64,000 nt of DNA from Rheinheimera pacifica (GTDB taxonomy: Bacteria > Pseudomonadota > Gammaproteobacteria > Enterobacterales > Alteromonadaceae): positions 434,001 to 498,000 of the forward strand of contig NZ_JANUEM010000001.1 in assembly GCF_024809855.1 (NCBI RefSeq), written 5' to 3'. Shown here piece after piece: positions 7,774 through 18,760 of the stretch. Numbering within the stretch: the stretch's first letter is position 1; every line of letters begins with the position of its first letter. The notes under the pieces were generated by a model, which saw only the letters and a program-made list of their open reading frames with translations, did no database searches and was not told the origin of the DNA. A program made the translations under genes and the position numbers.

Positions 7774-9405
7774 TTACATAATGATCTGGCGAATATCGGC
7801 CAGATAGCTGGCCAGCGTCGCGGTAAAGCGTGCTGCCAGTGCGCCGTCGATAACGCGGTGATCGTAAGATACACTTAGCGGCAGCATCAGCTTGGGTTCA
7901 AACTCTTTACCGTTCCATTTCGGTTTAATGTCTGATTTCGACACACCTAATATGGCTACTTCCGGCGCATTTACAATAGGCGTAAACGCCGTACCGCCAA
8001 TGCCACCTAAGCTGGATATGGTAAAGCAGCCGCCCTGCATATCGGCAGCAGTTAACTTACCTTCGCGCGCTTTTACCGAAATGTCCTGCAACTCGCGTGA
8101 CAGCTCGATAATGCCTTTTTTGTTTACGTCTTTTACTACCGGTACAACCAGGCCGTTTGGCGTGTCTACTGCTATACCTAAGTGCACGTACTTTTTCAGA
8201 ATTAAGCTTGCGCCATCTTCTGACAATGAGCTGTTAAAGGTTGGGAATTCTTCCAGCGCCTTCGCCACCGCTTTCATAATAAACACCAGCGGGGTGTACT
8301 TAACGCCAAGCTTTTTCTTCTCGGCCAGTGTATTTTGCTCTTTACGGAAGTCTTCCAGGCCGGTGATATCGGCTTCGTCGAACTGGGTAACATGCGGAAT
8401 ACGCACCCAATTACGGTGTAAATTGTTGCCGGATAACTTCTGAATGCGCGATAATGGCTTGCTTTCAACTTCGCCGAACTTAGCAAAATCAACTTTTGGC
8501 CAGGCGATTAAGTCAAAGCCCATGCTGTTACCCGCACCAGAGCCTGCAGCTGCACCGCTTTCAACCTGCTTAACCAGTTGCTTCACATAGTTTTGCACGT
8601 CTTCTTTAACCACGCGGCCTTTACGGCCGGTGCCGTTAACTTTGGCCAGGTTAATGCCAAACTCACGCGCTAAACGGCGGATAACTGGCGAAGCATGGGC
8701 ATAAGCACTGTTTTCAACAAAGCCGTCGTTTGACGCAGGTGCCGGTGCGGCTTTAGCTTTAGCTGGCGCAGCTTCGGTTTTCGTTTCCGCTTTAGTTTCA
8801 GCTTTTGGCGCTTCAGTTGCAGCGGGTGCCGTATCGGCTGAACCTGTGGTTTCAAACACCATTATCAGGCTTCCGGTAGACACCTTATCGCCCACACTGA
8901 TTTTAATTTCTTTAACCTTACCGGCAAAAGGCGCTGGTACTTCCATACTGGCTTTGTCGCCTTCAACGCTAAGCAAAGACTGATCTTCGCTTACCGTGTC
9001 GCCAACTTTTACCATAATTTCAGTAACTTCAACGGCGTCACCGCCAATATCCGGTACTTTTACATCTTGTACGCTGGCGGTTTTGCTTTCAGTTTTGGCT
9101 TCGGTTTTCGTCTCGGCTTTGCTGTCAGCTTTGGCTTCTTCCTTTGCCGGTGCGGCGTCTACTTTGGCAGCGCCTTCACCTTCAAAGGTCATAATCAGGC
9201 TGCCGGTTTTTACCTTGTCGCCTACTTTTACTTTAATTTCTTTTACTACACCGGCGTCATTGGCCGGTACTTCCATAGAAGCTTTGTCGCCTTCAACGCT
9301 TAGCAGCGATTGGTCGGCAGCCACTTTGTCGCCAACCTTTACCAGAATTTCGGTTACTTCAACTTCATCAGCACCAATATCCGGTACATGAATTTCAATA
9401 GTCAT
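7774..9405 (-). CDS. aceF: Pyruvate dehydrogenase complex dihydrolipoamide acetyltransferase (E2)
   Basis: A 543-residue E2 core protein transferring acetyl groups to CoA. Two lipoyl domains are visible, each with the lipoylation motif GDKASME (Lys41 and Lys151), separated by Ala/Lys/Glu/Thr-rich flexible linkers. The peripheral subunit-binding domain follows ([26 protein letters not shown], ~240-275), then the catalytic domain with DHRVIDG (His516, Asp520). E. coli AceF carries three lipoyl domains; two is common in other gammaproteobacteria. GAGGA precedes the ATG, and the gene follows aceE by 11 bases. Confidence 0.97.
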   Translation of the reverse strand: MTIEIHVPDIGADEVEVTEILVKVGDKVAADQSLLSVEGDKASMEVPANDAGVVKEIKVKVGDKVKTGSLIMTFEGEGAAKVDAAPAKEEAKADSKAETKTEAKTESKTASVQDVKVPDIGGDAVEVTEIMVKVGDTVSEDQSLLSVEGDKASMEVPAPFAGKVKEIKISVGDKVSTGSLIMVFETTGSADTAPAATEAPKAETKAETKTEAAPAKAKAAPAPASNDGFVENSAYAHASPVIRRLAREFGINLAKVNGTGRKGRVVKEDVQNYVKQLVKQVESGAAAGSGAGNSMGFDLIAWPKVDFAKFGEVESKPLSRIQKLSGNNLHRNWVRIPHVTQFDEADITGLEDFRKEQNTLAEKKKLGVKYTPLVFIMKAVAKALEEFPTFNSSLSEDGASLILKKYVHLGIAVDTPNGLVVPVVKDVNKKGIIELSRELQDISVKAREGKLTAADMQGGCFTISSLGGIGGTAFTPIVNAPEVAILGVSKSDIKPKWNGKEFEPKLMLPLSVSYDHRVIDGALAARFTATLASYLADIRQIIM

Positions 9406-9416
9406 GTGTAATCCTC

Positions 9417-12083
9417 TTATGCGTACAGCGGGTTGGTTTTGCCGCTGTCGATGCCGAATTTCTTAATCGCATCTGTCACTACGGTTTTCTTCAACTCGCC
9501 CTGCTTCACCAGCTCGCTCAGTGCGGCCACTACGATATAACCAGCGTTCACTTCAAAGTGGCGGCGCAGGTTTTCACGGCTGTCAGAACGGCCAAAACCG
9601 TCGGTGCCCAGCACCTTGTAAGACACGGCCGGAATAAAGGCACGTACTTGATCGGCGTAGTTTTTCATGTAGTCGGTAGCAGCAATGGCTGGCGCTTTGT
9701 TCATCACGGTAGCAATGTACGGCGTTTTAGCCTTGGCATCCGGGTTTAGCATATTAAAGCGCTCGGCGTCCTGGCCGTCACGCGCCAGTTCGTTAAACGA
9801 GGTTACTGAGTACACGTCAGACGCTACGCCGTAATCCTTGCTTAAAATTTCTGCCGCTTTACGCACTTCATTTAAGATAGTGCCTGAGCCCATCAGCTGT
9901 ACCTTGCCGCGATCGCCGTTTAAGCTTTCCAGCTTGTAAATACCACGGCGGATACCATCTTCAGCGCCTTTTGGCATAGCCGGGTGATGGTAGTTTTCAT
10001 TCATTACGGTGATATAGTAATAAATGTTTTCCTGATCTTTACCGTACATGCGGCGGATACCGTCCTGCAGAATAACCGCCAGCTCGAAGGCATAGGTTGG
10101 GTCATACGAAATACAGTTTGGTACTGTGCCGGCCAGAATATGGCTGTGGCCATCTTCGTGCTGTAAACCTTCGCCGTTAAGCGTAGTACGGCCTGCTGTA
10201 GCACCTAACAGGAAACCACGCGCTTGTTGATCTCCGGCCAGCCAGGCCATATCGCCCACGCGCTGGAAACCAAACATAGAGTAGTAAATGTAAAACGGGA
10301 TCATCGGTAAGTCGTTGGTACTGTACGATGTTGCCGCCGCTACCCAGGACGACATCGCGCCCAGCTCGTTAATACCTTCCTGCAATACCTGGCCGCCGGT
10401 ATCTTCTTTGTAGTAGCTTACTACTGAGCGGTCTTCCGGCGTGTAGTTCTGGCCACCAGGGTTATAAATACCAATTTGGCGGAATAAACCTTCCATACCA
10501 AAAGTACGGGCTTCGTCGGCAATAATCGGCACAATTTGCTTACCGATATGCTCGTCTTTCAGCAGAATATTCAACGCCCGCACATAGGCCATAGTGGTAG
10601 AAATTTCGCGTTTTTGCTCTTCTAACAAACCGTCAAAGGCGCTTAATTCCGGCAGCGTTAATGGCTTGGTAAAGTTAGGCAGCCGCACCGGCGTATAACC
10701 GTGCAGCGCTTTGCGCCGTGCGTGCATATATTCCAGCTCTGGCGAGCCTTCCGGCAGCTTAATGTACGGTAAATCGGCTACCTGCTCTTCGGTAATATAG
10801 TCTTCCAGGCCTAAACGCTTGCGCAGTTGCAGCACATGCGTCATGTCCATTTTCTTCACCTGGTGGGCAATGTTCTTGCCTTCTGCCGCTTCGCCCATAC
10901 CGTAACCTTTTACGGTTTTGGCTAAGATAACAGTAGGTTTGTCGGTACATTCCTGCGCCGCTTTAAAGGCAGCAAACAGCTTGGATGGTTCATGGCCGCC
11001 GCGTTTTAAATCGAAAATTTCTTCGTCGGTCATATCGGCAACCAGTGCAGCGGTTTCCGGGTAACGGCCGAAGAAGTGCTTGCGCACATAGGCGCCGTCG
11101 TTAGCTTTGTATGTCTGGTAATCACCGTCGATGGTTTCGTTCATCAGCTGTAACAGCTTACCGGTGGTGTCTTTGGCCAGCAGTTTGTCCCAGCCACGGC
11201 CCCATACTACTTTAATTACGTTCCAGCCTGCGCCACGGAATAAGCCTTCCAGTTCCTGGATAATCTTACCGTTACCCATTACCGGGCCGTCTAAGCGCTG
11301 CAGGTTGCAGTTAATTAAGTAACACAGGTTGCCCAGTTTTTCACGGGCAGCAAAGCTGATAGCACCGCGTGATTCCGGCTCGTCCATCTCGCCATCGCCT
11401 AAAAAGGCATAAACGCGCTGGGCGCTGGTATCTTTTAAACCACGGCCGTGTAAATACTTTAAAAACCGCGCCTGATAAATAGAAGCAATAGGGCCTAAAC
11501 CCATAGACACGGTAGGGAACTGCCAAAACTCCGGCATTAATTTCGGGTGCGGGTAGCTGGATAAGCCTTTGCCATCTACTTCCTGGCGGAAGCTGTCCAG
11601 TTGCTCTGCTGTTAAGCGGCCTTCAACAAAAGCGCGGGCATAAATACCCGGTGAAATATGGCCCTGATAATACACTAAATCGCCGCCGTCTTTTTCATTG
11701 GGTGCGCGGAAGAAATGGTTAAAACAGGTTTCATAAAACGCCGCAGAAGACTGGTAAGACGCCATGTGGCCGCCTAAATCCAGCTCTTTTTTTGAGCCGC
11801 GCAGTACAATCATAATGGCATTCCAGCGGATCACCGAGCGGATACGTCGTTCCAGATTAACATCGCCAGGATAGGCCGGCTCTTGTTGCGGTGGAATGGT
11901 GTTAATGTAGTTGGTAGTAACACCGGTAGGCATAGCAACGCCTTCTAACCGGGCTTGCTCCAGTACCTGCTCCAGCAGGAACTGCGCGCGCTCTACCCCT
12001 TCAGTGCGAACAACCGATTCCAGCGCTTCAAGCCACTCTTTGGTTTCCAGAGCGTCGATGTCAACTTTACTGACTTCAGACAT
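9417..12083 (-). CDS. aceE: Pyruvate dehydrogenase E1 component, homodimeric type
   Basis: An 888-residue thiamine-diphosphate enzyme that decarboxylates pyruvate and acetylates the E2 lipoyl groups. Its length matches E. coli AceE (887). Recognisable blocks are the N-terminal [10 protein letters not shown] and ERAQFLL, the ThDP/Mg site [13 protein letters not shown]...[11 protein letters not shown], and [12 protein letters not shown] in the pyrimidine half. AAGGAAA sits before the ATG. It is the first enzyme gene of the locus, ~65 bases after pdhR, and would be repressed by PdhR through the operator upstream of pdhR or an internal promoter. Confidence 0.98.
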   Translation of the reverse strand: MSEVSKVDIDALETKEWLEALESVVRTEGVERAQFLLEQVLEQARLEGVAMPTGVTTNYINTIPPQQEPAYPGDVNLERRIRSVIRWNAIMIVLRGSKKELDLGGHMASYQSSAAFYETCFNHFFRAPNEKDGGDLVYYQGHISPGIYARAFVEGRLTAEQLDSFRQEVDGKGLSSYPHPKLMPEFWQFPTVSMGLGPIASIYQARFLKYLHGRGLKDTSAQRVYAFLGDGEMDEPESRGAISFAAREKLGNLCYLINCNLQRLDGPVMGNGKIIQELEGLFRGAGWNVIKVVWGRGWDKLLAKDTTGKLLQLMNETIDGDYQTYKANDGAYVRKHFFGRYPETAALVADMTDEEIFDLKRGGHEPSKLFAAFKAAQECTDKPTVILAKTVKGYGMGEAAEGKNIAHQVKKMDMTHVLQLRKRLGLEDYITEEQVADLPYIKLPEGSPELEYMHARRKALHGYTPVRLPNFTKPLTLPELSAFDGLLEEQKREISTTMAYVRALNILLKDEHIGKQIVPIIADEARTFGMEGLFRQIGIYNPGGQNYTPEDRSVVSYYKEDTGGQVLQEGINELGAMSSWVAAATSYSTNDLPMIPFYIYYSMFGFQRVGDMAWLAGDQQARGFLLGATAGRTTLNGEGLQHEDGHSHILAGTVPNCISYDPTYAFELAVILQDGIRRMYGKDQENIYYYITVMNENYHHPAMPKGAEDGIRRGIYKLESLNGDRGKVQLMGSGTILNEVRKAAEILSKDYGVASDVYSVTSFNELARDGQDAERFNMLNPDAKAKTPYIATVMNKAPAIAATDYMKNYADQVRAFIPAVSYKVLGTDGFGRSDSRENLRRHFEVNAGYIVVAALSELVKQGELKKTVVTDAIKKFGIDSGKTNPLYA

Positions 12084-12147
12084 ATCGAGGTTTCCTTTGG
12101 TTATGCACGCCTGTGTTTTAAATGCACAGCTGCGTTAAAAATAATGA

Positions 12148-12906
12148 TCAGCCTTGTTGGGTGCGCCGTAACGAGCGTTCAATACGTGAGCGCTCTTTAC
12201 CTACATCCAGTAAAGCTTCTTCGATAAAGGCCAGATGGCCATTACTGGCCTGGCGCGCCTTCTCCGGCTCACCATTTATGACCGCTTGCATCAGCCGTTG
12301 CCGGTGCGAATTCAGCTGGCCGACTATGCCTTCCTTCTGCTGCAGGGTTTCCAGGTTAACCCGGATATTCTGCTCCACCAGTGGCGTTAAGCCGCGCACT
12401 AAATGCAGTAAAACCACATTATGTGACGCCTCGGCCACTGCTAAATAAAAACTGCCTACCGCTTTGGCTTCGGCCTCCAGATCAGTTAACTGCTGCGCAT
12501 CACAAATAGCATCATAGTGGCGCTTAATCTGGTCAAAATCGGCCGTTGTGCCACGCAATGCGGCGTAATAAGCACATATACCTTCCAGCGCGTGGCGAAA
12601 CTCCAGTAAATCAAACTGCGATTCAGGATGGCGTGCTATTAATTCAAATAAAGGATCAGTAAGGCCAGCGGTCATATTGTCGCACACATAGGTGCCACCA
12701 CCCTGTCGGCGGCTAAGCAGGCCTTTGGCTTCCAGCTTCTGAATGGCCTCGCGCAATGACGGGCGCGATACGGCAAACATTTGGGCTAAATCACGCTCGG
12801 GCGGCAGCTTTTGTCCCGGTGCAAAACTGCCCTCCAGCAACATGTTTTCCAGTTGCTCGACAATGCGATCAGAGAGTTTAGCCGGTTTAATTTTAAAATC
12901 TGTCAT
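12148..12906 (-). CDS. pdhR: Pyruvate-responsive repressor PdhR (GntR/FadR subfamily)
   Basis: A 252-residue regulator. The N-terminal winged helix (about 8-75) contains PPERDLAQMFAVSRPSLREAIQKLEAKGLLSRRQGGGTYV. The C-terminal FCD domain binds the effector, pyruvate in E. coli, with the typical EFRHALEGICAYYAALRG start. It is two residues shorter than E. coli PdhR (254). A palindromic operator lies 40 bases upstream of its start, which indicates autoregulation together with aceEF-lpd. The ampE-pdhR-aceE order supports orthology. Confidence 0.93.
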   Translation of the reverse strand: MTDFKIKPAKLSDRIVEQLENMLLEGSFAPGQKLPPERDLAQMFAVSRPSLREAIQKLEAKGLLSRRQGGGTYVCDNMTAGLTDPLFELIARHPESQFDLLEFRHALEGICAYYAALRGTTADFDQIKRHYDAICDAQQLTDLEAEAKAVGSFYLAVAEASHNVVLLHLVRGLTPLVEQNIRVNLETLQQKEGIVGQLNSHRQRLMQAVINGEPEKARQASNGHLAFIEEALLDVGKERSRIERSLRRTQQG

Positions 12907-12945
12907 GCCGTGCTGTGGTTTCCCGTGGGCTGCAAACCTTTTTGT

Positions 12946-12964
12946 AAATTGGTATTACCAATTT
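12946..12964. promoter_or_regulatory. PdhR operator
   Basis: A perfect palindrome AAATTGGT-ATT-ACCAATTT. This matches the known PdhR box (ATTGGT-NNN-ACCAAT) in both half-sites and sits just upstream of pdhR. Confidence 0.85.
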
Positions 12965-13094
12965 ATTTTTAGTGGCGATAAGGTAACAGTTTCTGCTTAG
13001 CAAGTAAATAAAGCAGAGATTACCGGCAAAGGCAAAAGCAGAAAATAGTTAGAGTAATAACTCAGCACCCAACGACTAGGAAAGAGACAGGAAG

Positions 13095-13110
13095 AATTGG
13101 TCTGACCAGG
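13095..13110. promoter_or_regulatory. Second TGGT-NNN-ACCA box (PdhR- or FadR-like)
   Basis: AATTGGTCTGACCAGG keeps the TGGTCNGACCA core. One flank is degenerate for PdhR, and the core resembles the FadR operator equally well. It lies ~130 bases further upstream than the perfect PdhR box, so it may be an auxiliary site. Confidence 0.4.
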
Positions 13111-13200
13111 CGAAATGTGATTCTCATATTAGCGCAGGCTCCGACAAGAACCTCCGCTATGCTCGCCACAACGGGCTTTCGGCTGTCCTGCCTTCAAGCT

Positions 13201-13334
13201 GGCGGATCGGCTGCGCCGACGCAATTTGTTCCTGACAAATTGCTCATCCGCCTTCGCTGCGCGAAATGGTTTTGTGGCTGCGCTATCGGAGTTGTCGTCT
13301 GCTTGCTGTTACCCCCTCTTTGGCAAAGAGGGGG
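13201..13334. repeat. Structured extragenic repeat island in the ampE-pdhR spacer
   Basis: Two structures are visible. First, GGCGGAT (13201-13207) pairs with ATCCGCC (13246-13252) and encloses two hairpins: CGGC-TGC-GCCG (13208-13218) and CAATTTGT-TCCTG-ACAAATTG (13222-13242), a potential three-way junction. Second, CCCCCTCTTT (13312-13321) and AAAGAGGGGG (13325-13334) form a 10-bp stem with a 3-base loop, followed by CTCAGGGGGG. Together they look like an inserted extragenic palindromic element rather than ordinary spacer. The rest of 12965-13354 shows no gene. Confidence 0.5.
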
Positions 13335-13354
13335 CTCAGGGGGGAGATTCGGAG

Positions 13355-14212
13355 TTACCCTAACCAGCCGGTTAAAGTTAAAATAGCGGTAAAGGCTAAA
13401 AAGAACAGCATATTGCGCTTAGCAAGCTGTACCATATAACTGGTGTCGTCCAGCGTGTTAAAGCTTTCTGCCGGTAATGGCTCTGCGGCTGTTGCAACCT
13501 CTACTACAACCTGCTCGTTGCTGGCGGTAAAATCAAGAAAGTACCCCAGCAAGGCGGTAGATGCGCGGGAAAAATGCCCCACCAGCGCAAAACCTAAACC
13601 AAATAACCGCGCCGGAAACCAGTTAGCCCAATGCGCTACATAATGCACCGCTTTGTTGTCGTCGCCCAGGCAGGCAGCATAGTTGGCAGCGTCTTCTTCT
13701 GCTACGGCTTCCTGCAAATGCCGCACCAGAGCATAAGTAATTACACCAAAAGCACCCAGCAATAAAAACCAGAACACCACAGCGGCGTAATAACGAAAAT
13801 TCAGCCAAATCAGTAACTGGCCATAACTGCTTTGCTCGCGCGTACTGCCCATATCTGTGCGTATTTGCTGCATGGTAATAAACGCCGCTTCTTCGTCGCC
13901 TCTGTCCATCGCATTTAAATACTGCTTGTATAACTGGCGGTAATGCCAGCAACCAATAGCCACCAGCAATACCAGAGTGTTAACCACCAAACTAATTAAA
14001 TGGCTGTCAAGCAGGCACAACGCCAGCATAACCACGCCACCTGGCAGTGCCAGCCACAAATATTGCCCCAGGCCATGCGCAGACAACCTGTTTAATGCTG
14101 AGCCAGCCGTAAAGCGCACATAAGCACGGCAATAGCCGCTGGCTTGCCATTTATTGCTGCGCACAGCCAGGCGCTCAATAATTAATGCCAGCAACATACT
14201 GATTAACGTCAT
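13355..14212 (-). CDS. ampE: AmpE-family inner-membrane protein
   Basis: A 285-residue integral membrane protein (E. coli AmpE is 284). It starts MTLISMLLALIIER as in the family. It has several hydrophobic segments (around residues 3-20, 50-85, 140-170, near the C-terminus), and the conserved GDEEAAFITMQQIRTDMGST-like block lies in the cytoplasmic loop. AmpE belongs to the CobD/CbiB-like superfamily and is encoded after ampD. Its proposed role is in beta-lactamase induction signalling and peptidoglycan sensing, but its biochemical activity is not established. The C-terminus ends with an LTGWLG hydrophobic tail. Confidence 0.9.
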   Translation of the reverse strand: MTLISMLLALIIERLAVRSNKWQASGYCRAYVRFTAGSALNRLSAHGLGQYLWLALPGGVVMLALCLLDSHLISLVVNTLVLLVAIGCWHYRQLYKQYLNAMDRGDEEAAFITMQQIRTDMGSTREQSSYGQLLIWLNFRYYAAVVFWFLLLGAFGVITYALVRHLQEAVAEEDAANYAACLGDDNKAVHYVAHWANWFPARLFGLGFALVGHFSRASTALLGYFLDFTASNEQVVVEVATAAEPLPAESFNTLDDTSYMVQLAKRNMLFFLAFTAILTLTGWLG

Positions 14213-14262
14213 ACAAACAACTCCTTTATCGCGCTTTTTAGCACACTCTTTTCCTGTACTCT

Positions 14263-14811
14263 TTATTGCACTATTGCGCTACGGTAGCGCATCCAGTCAA
14301 ATGCAATGCCGGGGTCAGTTTTACGCCCCGGCGCAATATCACAGTGGCCAACAATACGGTCTGGCGTAATAGCCGGATACTGCTGCATTAAAAAACCGGT
14401 CAACCTGATAAGGCTCTGATATTGTTGCTCAGTATACGGCAAATTATCTGTGCCTTCTAACTCAATACCAATAGAAAAATCGTTACAGCGCTCGCGGCCG
14501 TCAAACTGGCTAACACCGGCATGCCAGGCACGCTGCGCAAAAGGTACGTAATTAAAAATACGGCCATCACGCCAGATCACGCAGTGCGCCGACACCCTAA
14601 GCCCCTGCAAACCGGTAAAACTACTATGCGCGCTGCAATCTAAATTACCCATAAATAAGGCATCAACATAGCTTTGCTCAGGTACAGCAGCAAACTGCCC
14701 GGCTGGCAGGCTGATATTATGAATAACCAATAAACTGATGCTTTCAGCATCGGGGCGCACATCATAATGCGGGCTTGGGCGGGTTAACATGGCTGGCGGT
14801 TTAGCGCTCAT
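14263..14811 (-). CDS. ampD: 1,6-anhydro-N-acetylmuramyl-L-alanine amidase AmpD
   Basis: A 182-residue cytoplasmic zinc amidase of peptidoglycan recycling; it cleaves the stem peptide from anhydro-muropeptides and so limits AmpR-dependent beta-lactamase induction. Conserved features are PSPHYDVRPD, VIHNISLP (first zinc His31), SAHCVIWRDG, RAWHAGVS, RCNDFSIGIELEGTD and GHCDIAPGRKTDPG (second His and the Asp ligand). The frame extends upstream to 14901, but starting at 14811 reproduces the E. coli length (183) and clears the divergent gene's start at 14880. AmpD is followed by ampE. Confidence 0.95.
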   Translation of the reverse strand: MSAKPPAMLTRPSPHYDVRPDAESISLLVIHNISLPAGQFAAVPEQSYVDALFMGNLDCSAHSSFTGLQGLRVSAHCVIWRDGRIFNYVPFAQRAWHAGVSQFDGRERCNDFSIGIELEGTDNLPYTEQQYQSLIRLTGFLMQQYPAITPDRIVGHCDIAPGRKTDPGIAFDWMRYRSAIVQ

Positions 14812-14879
14812 CAGAAGTTTTGCCTTTGCAGGTCTGTGCCAGTAAGCTATGGGGCTATTGTCAATGCTGGAGCCTTTTA

Positions 14880-16302
<1,423 letters not shown>

Positions 16303-16311
16303 GGTGTTAAC

Positions 16312-16734
16312 ATGACAGAGCAAGATATTCGCTGGCAGCAACGGTTTAAAAACTTCCAACGGGCATTTTTTCTGTTGCGCGAAGCAATGGAAAACGACCT
16401 AAACAGCCTGAGCCAACTGGAAAAAGAAGGTATTATTCAACGCTTTGAATACACCTTTGAACTGGCCTGGAAAGTGTTAAAGGATAAAATGGAATATGAC
16501 GGTTTGGAGCTAAACCAGATCTCCCCCAAAGCTGTAGTACGCCAGGCATTTGCTGCTAAATATATTCAGGATGCCGACACCTGGTTACGTATGATTGGCG
16601 ACCGCAACCTGATGAGCCACACCTACGATTTCAGCAAGTTCGAGGCTGTTATTGCCAGCATACAAAGCGACTACCTGCCTATGCTGGATGAATGGCATTT
16701 TCAGTTACTGACAGAGCAAGCAAATGACAGCTAA
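16312..16734 (+). CDS. hepT: HEPN-domain toxin of a HepT/MntA (type VII) pair
   Basis: A 140-residue all-helical protein of the HI0074 (nucleotidyltransferase substrate-binding) family. It contains the complete R-x4-H-x-Y motif (Arg98, His103, Tyr105 in RNLMSHTY) that forms the RNase active site of HepT toxins. The motif tyrosine is the residue AMPylated by the partner. FEYTFELAWKVLKD is the usual first-helix signature. It lies 10 bases after nadC and overlaps the next gene by 11 bases, as expected for a toxin-antitoxin operon. In E. coli nadC is followed directly by pilus genes, so the pair is an insertion in conserved synteny. Confidence 0.85.
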   Translation: MTEQDIRWQQRFKNFQRAFFLLREAMENDLNSLSQLEKEGIIQRFEYTFELAWKVLKDKMEYDGLELNQISPKAVVRQAFAAKYIQDADTWLRMIGDRNLMSHTYDFSKFEAVIASIQSDYLPMLDEWHFQLLTEQANDS

Positions 16735-17065
16735 GCCAGGTTTATCCGCTAGCGTATTAGCACAGCTGCAACAGATCTGGCTGCAATTTCCGCAGATCGA
16801 CCAGGTAAAACTTTATGGCTCCAGAGCCAAAGGCAACTTTACCCCACGCAGTGATATTGATCTGGCGATATTCGGTGAAAATATCAGCCGCCATACACTT
16901 GCGGCCATAGCCCTGACACTGGATGACAGCAATATAGCCAATACTGTGGATATTCATTTATACAGCGACATTAAAAACCCCTTACTACGTAACCATATCG
17001 ACAGGGTTGGCATTTGCCTTTATCAAAAACCTACTGGCCCGGCAAAGCTGCCATCACACAATTAA
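16724..17065 (+). CDS. mntA: MntA-like minimal nucleotidyltransferase antitoxin
   Basis: A 113-residue protein with the polymerase-beta nucleotidyltransferase motif G-S-x10-D-x-D (Gly32, Ser33, Asp44, Asp46 in YGSRAKGNFTPRSDIDLAIF) and a third acidic residue at Asp76 (TVDIHLY). All catalytic residues appear intact. In characterised pairs MntA transfers AMP to the HEPN toxin tyrosine and neutralises it. The 11-base overlap with hepT indicates coupled translation. The C-terminal RNHIDRVGICLY is typical of the family. Confidence 0.85.
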   Translation: MTAKPGLSASVLAQLQQIWLQFPQIDQVKLYGSRAKGNFTPRSDIDLAIFGENISRHTLAAIALTLDDSNIANTVDIHLYSDIKNPLLRNHIDRVGICLYQKPTGPAKLPSHN

Positions 17066-17146
17066 CCTATGGTGCAGCGCTTACGGGGTAAACTTCAATT
17101 GCCGTTGCTGGCCATATAAAACGGTACAGGCTAACAGGAACACCCG

Positions 17147-17806
17147 ATGCAGTTAACCGGTAAAGTGGTGTTCTGGCGCGACGATAAAGGCTTTGGCTTT
17201 ATTGTATGCAACCAGACCCGGCAAAAACTGTTTTTTCATATCCGTGATCATGCCGGCACCGCAGGCCGCCCGCAAATGGGTGACACACTGCAATTTAGCG
17301 TAAAGCAGGATAAACAAGGCCGCGACATTGCCGCACCCTGGCAATTTGTTACAAGCAAAACAGCCACATCAGCAGCGCAACCTAAGGCCGCCGTGCATTC
17401 TGACAGCCTTAGTATTCAATACGCCAACCAGATAGCACTGCTGTTTCGCATCAGTTTTCTTACAGCCGTTATTATTGCCTTGCTGTTTGGCCGCCTGTTT
17501 TATATTTTGCCGCTGCTATACCTTGAGGCCAGCTTATTTACCTACTGGCTATACAAAACCGATAAAGAAGCCGCCATAGCCCGCCACGGCAACCGCCTTA
17601 CCGAAGAAAGCCTGCAGCTGTTTAGCCTGATTGGCGGCTGGCCCGGTGCTTATATTGCCCAGCAACAACTGGCACATAAACGCAGCAAACAATCGTTCAG
17701 GCGTGAATTTGGCTTTGTTATTCTGGGTAATACCTTGTTGGTTATCTGGCTGCTATCGCCGTGGGGAGAGCAATTTTTAGCCCGTATGGCGCTATGGTCA
17801 GGGTAA
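17147..17806 (+). CDS. Cold-shock domain fused to DUF1294 membrane domain
   Basis: A 219-residue protein. Residues 1-65 form a cold-shock domain with RNP-like motifs KGFGFI and KLFFHIRD, expected to bind single-stranded nucleic acid. After a linker, the membrane DUF1294 segment begins at about residue 85, with hydrophobic helices near 95-115, 118-135 and 190-210. It carries the family block LIGGWPGAYIAQQ...HKRSKQSFRREF. The fusion is widespread in proteobacteria, and no function is established. The gene stands between mntA and pilA with its own spacer on both sides. Confidence 0.8.
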   Translation: MQLTGKVVFWRDDKGFGFIVCNQTRQKLFFHIRDHAGTAGRPQMGDTLQFSVKQDKQGRDIAAPWQFVTSKTATSAAQPKAAVHSDSLSIQYANQIALLFRISFLTAVIIALLFGRLFYILPLLYLEASLFTYWLYKTDKEAAIARHGNRLTEESLQLFSLIGGWPGAYIAQQQLAHKRSKQSFRREFGFVILGNTLLVIWLLSPWGEQFLARMALWSG

Positions 17807-18278
17807 GATGAAGTAAAACTGCGGCAGCTTGCTGCAAACACTTCATAGCAAAGGTAGCGGGCGAACAGCTATTAATTGCTGCCATATACCACACAGAAAT
17901 TGAAATATAGCCTCTTATAAAAACCTGCATAACAGTAGTCATTAACTTTGGCCAATCAAGAGCACCCCCACTTTATTTTCACCAAACGCTGTAACCTTTA
18001 CTGTTTAATAAATGCACTATACTGTCGGTGGTTACACAGTAAATTGCGATAAGCAAAAGCTGACATAGCTGCGTAATCACTTTATCAGAGCAGCAAAAAT
18101 AGTACTTTACTACTAATAAATATGGCAACAACCTTTATTAGAAACAACTTAAATTTATTTAAATTTAATAAGTTACAGCTTTTAGATAAATTTGGTTACA
18201 TTTAGCTTGCGGCTCTGAATAAATTGCTCAAAATAACACCTAGCCTTACAGGCTAAATAAAAATCAGGAGAAGTTAAA
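17807..18278. other. pilA upstream region
   Basis: About 470 bases, increasingly AT-rich towards pilA, with no supported gene. I looked for a sigma-54 site (GG-N10-GC) and found none with correct spacing. A small hairpin TAGCC-TTACA-GGCTA (18241-18255) lies in the presumed leader, followed by CAGGAGAAG before the pilA ATG. Confidence 0.4.
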
Positions 18279-18713
18279 ATGACTAATATGAAACGTACAC
18301 AGCAAGGTTTTACCTTAATTGAATTAATGATTGTAGTAGCTATTATCGGTATTCTGGCTGCAGTAGCATTGCCAGCTTATCGTGGCTACGTAGCTACCTC
18401 TTATGGTGGCCAGGCCATGAAAGGCGTATCTGCTTACGTTAGCAAAGCACAAGCTTGCGTACAAACAGGCATTGATTGTGATGTCTTAGGTAATGAAATC
18501 GCTGCAGAAACTAAAATCGCCTCTGACCCAGCACTTCCTGTTGAAGCTACAGAAGTAGAGTTAACTTGGACTAATGAAGGCTGTGTATTAGTAGCAACTG
18601 TAACAGCTGATGGCGGCCTGACCTATGGTATAACAGGCGTAACACCAAGAGCTACCAACGAGCAATGTGAAAAAGGCGCAGGATTACCACCTGCAGCAAC
18701 TCCAACTCCGTAG
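18279..18713 (+). CDS. pilA: Major type IV pilin
   Basis: A 144-residue prepilin. A short basic leader ends in QQG, and the prepilin peptidase cuts before Phe of [24 protein letters not shown], the universal N-terminal helix with the conserved Glu at position 5. Cysteines in the middle (ACVQTG, DCDVLG) and near the end (EGCVLV, NEQCEK) can form the pilin disulfide. The tail is rich in Pro, Ala and Thr. CAGGAGAAG precedes the ATG, and a strong terminator follows, so it is expressed at high level apart from pilBCD. Its order with pilB, pilC, pilD supports the name. Confidence 0.93.
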   Translation: MTNMKRTQQGFTLIELMIVVAIIGILAAVALPAYRGYVATSYGGQAMKGVSAYVSKAQACVQTGIDCDVLGNEIAAETKIASDPALPVEATEVELTWTNEGCVLVATVTADGGLTYGITGVTPRATNEQCEKGAGLPPAATPTP

Positions 18714-18732
18714 TTAGCAGCTAGAAAGTTGA

Positions 18733-18760
18733 AAGCCTCCGCAAAGGAGGCTTTTTCTTT
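18733..18760 (+). terminator. Terminator after pilA
   Basis: AAGCCTCC (18733-18740), loop GCAAA, GGAGGCTT, then TTTCTTTT. A canonical intrinsic terminator that isolates pilA from pilB. Confidence 0.85.

Noticed and set aside
7892..8443. A 183-codon frame on the plus strand opposite aceF
   Set aside because: It lies wholly opposite the conserved catalytic domain of aceF, has Ser/Thr/Pro-rich shadow composition and no ribosome site.
18150..18240. Possible sigma-54 promoter for pilA
   Set aside because: The GG and GC pairs near TTTGGTTACATTTAGCTTGC are 9 or 13 bases apart, not the required 10, and no better site was found.
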